From contig CAZDGB010000001.1 in the NCBI GenBank assembly GCA_964504645.1, positions 7,929-71,928 of the forward strand: a stretch of 64,000 bases of DNA, given 5' to 3'. The stretch comes from CAZDGB01 sp964504645. Its GTDB lineage: Bacteria; Planctomycetota; Planctomycetia; Planctomycetales; Planctomycetaceae. A model generated the notes under the pieces. It made no database searches. It was not told the DNA's origin and was given only the letters and a program-made list of their open reading frames with translations. Below, piece after piece: positions 59,080 to 64,000 of the stretch (positions are counted from its first letter, which is position 1; the number at the start of each line of letters is the position of its first letter). The translations under genes and the position numbers were made by a program.

Positions 59080-59164
59080 GAAAACCTCCTTGTTTTGGTG
59101 GAATTGTGTGGTGAGTGGCGGGGTTGTAGTTCAGATGCATTCACGCGTCCAGATCAGTTTGGCC

Positions 59165-59247
59165 GGGGTTGAGGGTTTATGGTTGAGGGTGGAAAAGACG
59201 GCGGCCAGATCTGCCCGTCTAGCTCTCAACCATCAACTCTCAACCCC
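59165..59247. repeat. GGTTGAGGG/CAACCCTC-type inverted repeat
   Basis: The space between the porin and OmpH-like genes holds GGGGTTGAGGG and GGTTGAGGG words (59165-59190) facing CTCTCAACCATCAACTCTC words (59221-59247). It is another low-complexity hairpin repeat. Confidence 0.55.
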
Positions 59248-59249
59248 CT

Positions 59250-60791
59250 TCACCAATCCACCTGTGCCCGCAAGCCGTAGATGTCGGTGGCGGCGTTGGG
59301 GAGCGTGAAACCCGATTGGTACGCGCGGATGTAGTTGAACTGGACCTTCGTGTAGCCGTTGAGATGCCAGTTGAGTCCCGCGGTGACGTCCAACAACCGG
59401 CCGCCGTTGATGTTGGCGTCGTTCAGGTTGATGTAAGAGCCCCGCAAGGCGAATTCCCAGGCTCCCGTGCCGCTGCCGCAGCCGTTATCGGTCAGGAACG
59501 GCGACTTCGGGATGATGCGGTCGAGCACGGCGAACTTGCGGTCGTACGGGCGGCTTTCTCCCGTCAGAAACACGCTGGCGAAGGCGTACATCCCCCAGAA
59601 CGTCAGTTGCGGCCCGCCGTTCCGCTGGGCGAGCGTCGACAGCTGCGCCTCCGATTGGATCGAGACCGGGCCGTTGACGTACAAAAATTCCGTGCCGACG
59701 TTGCTGAAGAAGTGGATGGGAATGGCGCCGGTGTTCACGAACGGAGGCGTGCCGTTGATGATATTGGGAATGGCAATCTTGCTCGTGCCGATGGGACTGT
59801 TGGGATAGGATCCCAGCGCTCCGACGAAGGCTTCGGGGATCGTGGCGATGCGCAGCTCGTTGCTCTGCGGGTCGCCGACGTAGTAGCCGCTGCCCAGATG
59901 CAGGTAATGCAGGTCGTCGCCTTCCTGCTCGTAGAACGGCAGAAACGTGATGCGCCCGGCCGAGCCGTTGCCGCCGGCATCGCCGATGTCGTTGCCGAAC
60001 AAGTCTTGTCCTTGCCGAAACGCCGACATGGCCCAGGTCATGGTCTCGTCTTCATTCCAGTCGTAGAACCCGAGGCCGATGCGGCGGAAGGGATCGAACG
60101 ATTGAAACAGCAGCGAGCGCTCGAGAAACGTCTGGAACCGCACGCTGGTGACCACTTCGAGGCTGTAGGGCTGCTTCCACTGGCCGAAGCGGACGTTGCC
60201 GAAGAACGGCACCTTGGTGACTTCGCCCCACACGTCGGCGAACAAGGGCCGGCCCAGGGCGAAATCCAACTGGGCGAAGTAATTCACGTTCTCGATGACG
60301 CTGCCGCGCGCCGACAGACGGAAGCGGCGGAAATCGGCCCCGTCCTGCACATTCCCGTTGAGCGCGTGGCTCTGCGGATCCTGGCCGAAGTACATCGTGT
60401 CGGCCTGAAAGAAGCCGTTGACGATGACGATGGGATACTTCAGTTGTGGCGGCAGATTGACGGCCGGCGCCGCGCCCGTCGTCGCGGGAGCGGGCGGCGG
60501 TTGCGTCCACAGCGATTCGAGCGGCGGCGCGGGCGACGGCGGCAAAGGGATGCGGCTCGCCATCCGGTCCGTCGCATACGGGTCTTCGAGGTACTCGACT
60601 TCGGGAGGCTCTGGCGGCAACTCGCCTGAAATCGGCGTGATATGTCGCAGCCGCGCGACTTCGGCTTCCAGTTGCGTCAAGCGCCGCGCCAACGCCTGCG
60701 ATTCCGTTTCCTGCGCGCACGCCGACTCCAGCAGCCCCTGCCACAACAGCAGCAGGAGGGGCAATACGCAAATGCGGAGCGGAAAATTCAC
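59250..60791 (-). CDS. OprP/OprO-like porin
   Basis: 513 residues from a GTG at 60791 (VNFPLRICVLPLLLLLWQG); a TTG at 60809 is possible but less likely. A signal peptide is followed by a short coiled coil (QALARRLTQLEAEVARL), a Pro-rich linker and a large beta-barrel with motifs of the phosphate-selective porin O/P family (NGFFQADTMYFGQD; NVRFGQWKQPYSLE; GLNWHLNGYTKVQFNYIR near the end; final residue Trp). The barrel probably takes up anionic solutes. The planctomycete outer membrane carries such porins. The stop lies just outside a repeat. Confidence 0.82.
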   Translation of the reverse strand: MNFPLRICVLPLLLLLWQGLLESACAQETESQALARRLTQLEAEVARLRHITPISGELPPEPPEVEYLEDPYATDRMASRIPLPPSPAPPLESLWTQPPPAPATTGAAPAVNLPPQLKYPIVIVNGFFQADTMYFGQDPQSHALNGNVQDGADFRRFRLSARGSVIENVNYFAQLDFALGRPLFADVWGEVTKVPFFGNVRFGQWKQPYSLEVVTSVRFQTFLERSLLFQSFDPFRRIGLGFYDWNEDETMTWAMSAFRQGQDLFGNDIGDAGGNGSAGRITFLPFYEQEGDDLHYLHLGSGYYVGDPQSNELRIATIPEAFVGALGSYPNSPIGTSKIAIPNIINGTPPFVNTGAIPIHFFSNVGTEFLYVNGPVSIQSEAQLSTLAQRNGGPQLTFWGMYAFASVFLTGESRPYDRKFAVLDRIIPKSPFLTDNGCGSGTGAWEFALRGSYINLNDANINGGRLLDVTAGLNWHLNGYTKVQFNYIRAYQSGFTLPNAATDIYGLRAQVDW

Positions 60792-60992
60792 AAGGGACGC
60801 CGGCGGCAACCAGGCTGTTGACGGGAGTTTGCGGGCTTGTAGTCCGCCGACAACTGAGCGTCAACGAGTCTCACCGGCCCCACGCCCCCGCGCCAGCAGG
60901 CCGCGCAGATTAGAGAAGCGCGACGAGCGATCTTCAATCGTCGGAAGAATTCGGAGCGGCAAAAGTTGCCGATGACGATCCGCCTGCCAGGC

Positions 60993-63101
60993 TTATTTGC
61001 GGAATTGTCCGTTCGGTGGCGTTTCCGCCTTCAAGAGCCATCGGTCGAACCACGCCAGATTCCGCTCCATGCAATCCAGGAGCAGCCGCGGCTCCTCGAT
61101 GCCGTGCGGCGTGCGCGGATAAACGACCATCCGCGTTTCGCAGCCCTGGCGTTTCAGCGCGTTGTAGAGTTCCTGACCCTGCGACAGCGGCACGCGCTCG
61201 TCGCGCTCGCCGTGCTGGATCAACGTTGGCGTGCGGATTCCTTGAATGTGGGCCATCGGCGAGCGCTGGTCGTACACGCTCACTCCGTTCCAATATTCGC
61301 CGTGAAAGTAATCCGGCAGGAATCCCGGAATGTCGGCGGTGCCGGTAAAGCTCCGCAAATTGGTGACGCCCGCGCCGACCGATGCCGCCTGGAAACGCGG
61401 CGTCTGCGTAATGATCCAACTCGTCATGTAACCGCCGTAGCTCCAGCCCATCACGCCGAGACGATCGGCATCCGCGACGCCGAGTTCGATCACATGATCG
61501 ACGCCGGTCATCACGTCCTGAAAATCGCCGCCGCCCCAATCGTCGTAGTTGGCATAGCGGAATTTGGCCCCGTAGCCGCTGCTGCCGCGGGGATTTGGCC
61601 GCAACACGGCATAGCCGCGATCCGCGAACGCCGCGACCGGATACGTCGCGGGCGAACCATCGAGCGTCTGCGTGAAGACGCCCATCGGTCCGCCATGAAT
61701 CACCAGCAGTAACGGATACCGTTTTCCCTCGTCGTAGCCCTTGGGATACGTCAGAAACCCTTCGATCTCCAGGCCGTCCGACGATTTCCAGCGAATAATG
61801 TCAGTGCGAGGAGGCAGCGGCCAGACGTTCGTTTCCGAGCGCACGGACCTCACGGCGTCCTGAATGCTGCTGACATAGCAAGCCGTCCAGGGTTCAATCT
61901 CGGCGACGATGGCTTCGCCCGGTTGCGACAAGGTCTCCCAACCGAAGCCGACGTGCGTGCGACGGGAATTGAGGAACATGCCGCCGAGCGACATTCCCTG
62001 CAGCACGGCCGGAGGATCGGACCGGCCGCTCAGTTCAATCGGTTCGCCGTCGAGGGGCATCGCCATCAGCCGCAGTCGCGTACCGCAGGCTTCCGTGTAG
62101 AGCAGACGCTCGCCGTCTGCGGACCAGCCAAGCAATTCGGAATAGCGTCCGAAGCCATCGTACGTTTCCGCGAACGCACGCGATTCGCCGCCGCGCACGG
62201 GAACCACGCGCAGAAATTTGCGGCCGGCCCACGTCGGCGGATCGTCGCTCGCCAGATAGGCAAGCTGTTTTCCATTCGGCGAAAAATACGGCGCGGTCTC
62301 GGCGGCGTTTGCTTTCACCAGCGAACGAATCGTGCCGCTCGACAGCGTCACGAGCGAAATATCGGCCGATGGCCAGTCGTTCGGCCGCGGGCTGAAAGCA
62401 TGCGAAAACGCAATCGTGGCACTATCCGGCGACCAATCGAACGGCGGCGACGCGGGACGAAACAGATCGCCGCCGACGTTCAGTTCGCCCGGCGTGAGCA
62501 GCCGCGCGTCTTTATGAACTGCCGCCGCATCCACATGGATCACGTACAACCGCTGGCGTTTGATGTTCTCGTCGACGACTTTCGCGTCGTTCTTTGCGTC
62601 CCGCGCGGCGTGTTCCTCGGGGGTGATGGCATCGAGCGCGGTGAAGGCGATCGTACGTACGTCCGGCGACCATTTGAAACCGCTGATCTCCGTGCGAACG
62701 TCGGTCAGCGGCTGCGCTTCGCCGCCGTCAGGACGAATCCGCCAGAGATTCTTCACGCCGGACCGGGCCGAGAGGAATGCGATCCACTCGCCGTCGGGAG
62801 ACCATTGCGGATCGTCGCAGGAGAATTCGCCCTGCGTCAGTTGGCGCGATTCCGTCTGGCCGACCGTGCCGAGATGGATGTGGGTCCGGTATTCGCTTTT
62901 GTCGTCGGCGAGTTCCGCCGTCTTGACGGTGAACGCAGCCCGCGTGCCGTCCGGCGAGACCTGCACGCTGCCGATCCGCTTGATCCGGAGCATTAACTCC
63001 GGCGTCCATCGGTCGTTGGGGTTTTCGTCCGCCATGCCGCACACTCCGCTCACTACGAGAATCAACAGGCCGCCCAGCCCGCCAGTTCGCAGCCGAACCA
63101 T
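60993..63101 (-). CDS. S9 family prolyl oligopeptidase / acylaminoacyl peptidase
   Basis: 702 residues from the ATG at 63101 (an ATG at 63137 adds 12). A signal peptide (LGGLLILVVSGVCGMA) is followed by a beta-propeller (PQWSPDGEWIAFLSARSG, FKWSPDVRTIAF, FDWSPDSATIAF) and an alpha/beta hydrolase domain with Ser554 (GWSYGGY), Asp in HGERDERV and His in TPHGIEEP. Such serine peptidases cut short peptides after access through the propeller. Probably periplasmic. Divergent from a spherulin-like gene. Confidence 0.87.
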   Translation of the reverse strand: MVRLRTGGLGGLLILVVSGVCGMADENPNDRWTPELMLRIKRIGSVQVSPDGTRAAFTVKTAELADDKSEYRTHIHLGTVGQTESRQLTQGEFSCDDPQWSPDGEWIAFLSARSGVKNLWRIRPDGGEAQPLTDVRTEISGFKWSPDVRTIAFTALDAITPEEHAARDAKNDAKVVDENIKRQRLYVIHVDAAAVHKDARLLTPGELNVGGDLFRPASPPFDWSPDSATIAFSHAFSPRPNDWPSADISLVTLSSGTIRSLVKANAAETAPYFSPNGKQLAYLASDDPPTWAGRKFLRVVPVRGGESRAFAETYDGFGRYSELLGWSADGERLLYTEACGTRLRLMAMPLDGEPIELSGRSDPPAVLQGMSLGGMFLNSRRTHVGFGWETLSQPGEAIVAEIEPWTACYVSSIQDAVRSVRSETNVWPLPPRTDIIRWKSSDGLEIEGFLTYPKGYDEGKRYPLLLVIHGGPMGVFTQTLDGSPATYPVAAFADRGYAVLRPNPRGSSGYGAKFRYANYDDWGGGDFQDVMTGVDHVIELGVADADRLGVMGWSYGGYMTSWIITQTPRFQAASVGAGVTNLRSFTGTADIPGFLPDYFHGEYWNGVSVYDQRSPMAHIQGIRTPTLIQHGERDERVPLSQGQELYNALKRQGCETRMVVYPRTPHGIEEPRLLLDCMERNLAWFDRWLLKAETPPNGQFRK

Positions 63102-63212
63102 GAGAATGCTCCGTCGAGACGCTGAATCGCAGGACACCGGATCATATCCTCGCCGCGCGCGGTTCTGCTATCTTGTGAGGGAACCGTTCGTTTCTGCCCC
63201 CTGGACATCGCC
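63102..63212. promoter_or_regulatory. Divergent promoter region
   Basis: A 111-bp space separates the divergent S9 peptidase and spherulin-4-like genes, so it must hold both promoters. It contains TATCCTCGCC and TATCTTGTGAG but no sigma-70 pair I can single out. Confidence 0.35.
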
Positions 63213-64000
63213 ATGATTCGCCAATTCAGCCTCCTCGTCGCTCTGCTCGTTTGTCTGCTGACAGGTCATGTGCTGCGATCCGAAGAACCCGCCGCGCGGC
63301 GGGAGCGGGCCGTGCAGTTTCATCTTCGCGCCCAGGAGCGGACCGGGTTGCTCGTTCCGCTCTACGTCTACCCGGCAGACATCCATACCAACAAAGTCTA
63401 CAACCGGCTGATCGATCTCAAGCGCCGCTACGAGACAGTGCCGATGTGGGTCATCGTCAACCCGGCGTCGGGGCCGGGGAAGGACGTCGACGCCAACTAC
63501 ACGAAGGCCATCGACCGGTTGCAGGGCGCGGGCTGCGTGACGCTGGGCTACGTCTCGACGAGCTACAGCAAGCGGCCCAAGAAAGAGATCGAAGCCGACG
63601 TCGACACGTGGCTCAAACTGTATCCGCGGACGCAGGGTTTGTTCTTCGATGAGATGATCTATGAGGACACCGACGCCGGCGTGGAATTCATGCAGAGCCT
63701 GAACCGCTACGCCCGCGACGCCGGCTGCTGGCCGGTCGTGGCCAACCCGGGGACCGACACGCCGGGCCGCTATTTCGCCGGCGATTGCGCCGACGTGATC
63801 GTCGTCCACGAGGGCGACCAGTGGCCCGCGGAGGCGAGAATGAAGGGCGACTTCTTCGGCGGCTACTCCGACCACCCGCCGTTCACGCGCGCCGTACTGA
63901 TCCATTCACTGGCCAAGTTCGATCCGAAACCGCTCGGCATGGTCCGCAAATACGCTCGCTGGATCTACGTCACCGACGACCCATACCGTCCGAACGATTC
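63213..64000 (+). CDS. Spherulin-4-like secreted protein, 5' part
   Basis: 262 residues to the window edge without a stop. A signal peptide (QFSLLVALLVCLLTGHVLRS) precedes LLVPLYVYPADIHTNKVYNRLI, VPMWVIVNPASGPGKDVD, GYVSTSYSKRPKKEIEADVDTWL and GLFFDEMIYEDTD. This order (strand, NPASGPG, then the acidic FFDE) matches spherulation-specific family 4, a TIM barrel related to GH135 (Sph3), where the two acidic residues serve catalysis on galactosaminogalactan. A glycan-cleaving role is likely by family. The C-terminus lies outside the window. Confidence 0.7.
   Translation, partial: MIRQFSLLVALLVCLLTGHVLRSEEPAARRERAVQFHLRAQERTGLLVPLYVYPADIHTNKVYNRLIDLKRRYETVPMWVIVNPASGPGKDVDANYTKAIDRLQGAGCVTLGYVSTSYSKRPKKEIEADVDTWLKLYPRTQGLFFDEMIYEDTDAGVEFMQSLNRYARDAGCWPVVANPGTDTPGRYFAGDCADVIVVHEGDQWPAEARMKGDFFGGYSDHPPFTRAVLIHSLAKFDPKPLGMVRKYARWIYVTDDPYRPND

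Noticed and set aside
1..64000. tRNA or rRNA genes
   Set aside because: No cloverleaf-like sequence or rRNA conserved word was recognised on either strand by eye.

Overview
The window looks like part of a Planctomycetes chromosome. It is GC-rich and carries several families typical of that phylum: a formylglycine-type sulfatase, two large VWA/Bat-like membrane proteins, a fused AroD-AroE shikimate enzyme, an AsmA-like giant, an OprP-type porin, EF-hand repeat proteins, a PfaA-like polyketide/PUFA-type synthase and several small proteins I recognise only from planctomycetes. No rRNA, tRNA or CRISPR array was seen. Family names come from reading protein motifs; no database search was run.

Layout. 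1-4.5 kb: the 3' end of maf, a NUDIX-like protein, a Tat-type secreted protein, a scaffold gap, a lipoprotein and a fumarylacetoacetate hydrolase family enzyme. 4.6-16.2 kb is almost all minus strand: an AsmA-like protein, a GT39-type glycosyltransferase, an MFS transporter, XerC, a small conserved protein, a lipoprotein, a D-2-hydroxyacid dehydrogenase coupled to a 100-residue protein that resembles a free-standing SRP54/Ffh M domain, and a frameshifted NUDIX hydrolase. 16.5-21.5 kb: two VWA membrane proteins. 21.6-27.6 kb: HEAT repeats, sulfatase, an AraC regulator with an RclC/YkgB-like membrane protein, an SDR and an amino-acid-kinase-fold protein. 27.7-41.3 kb, plus strand: mutL, aroDE, a LOG-family protein, a DUF4328-like membrane protein, a rhomboid-TPR protein and a 2204-residue synthase (KS-AT-ACP-KR-ACP-ACP-DH). 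Convergent to the synthase are a PilM/PilN-like protein and a PilO-like protein, then comes a TPR-AAA ATPase. 46.3-49.4 kb is an accessory island bounded by perfect 26-bp inverted repeats. 49.4-64 kb: a PilZ/response-regulator/Hpt cluster, an SDR, an M16 peptidase pair with split active-site motifs, secreted proteins, an OmpH-like lipoprotein, a porin, an S9 peptidase and the start of a spherulin-4-like protein.

The most unusual region is the island at 46341-49427. It holds a zinc-ribbon protein, a two-TM protein, an IS1595-type transposase, a small ribbon-helix-helix protein and a multi-TM protein. Four copies of a short box (GTAGCYAC with flanking dyad) sit in it: at the left promoter, twice before and over the promoter of the ribbon-helix-helix gene, and near the right end. 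This suggests a self-regulated mobile unit. A separate ~155-bp dispersed repeat occurs beside the island in one orientation and at 26.8 kb in the other.

A second theme is a set of hairpin-forming intergenic repeats (arms of 14-33 bp). Close relatives of one of these low-complexity families also encode the linkers between domains of the large synthase and the C-terminus of the PilM/PilN-like protein. The 100-N gap at 2219-2318 is flanked by the same 55 bases on both sides, as expected from an unmerged contig overlap rather than a real repeat.
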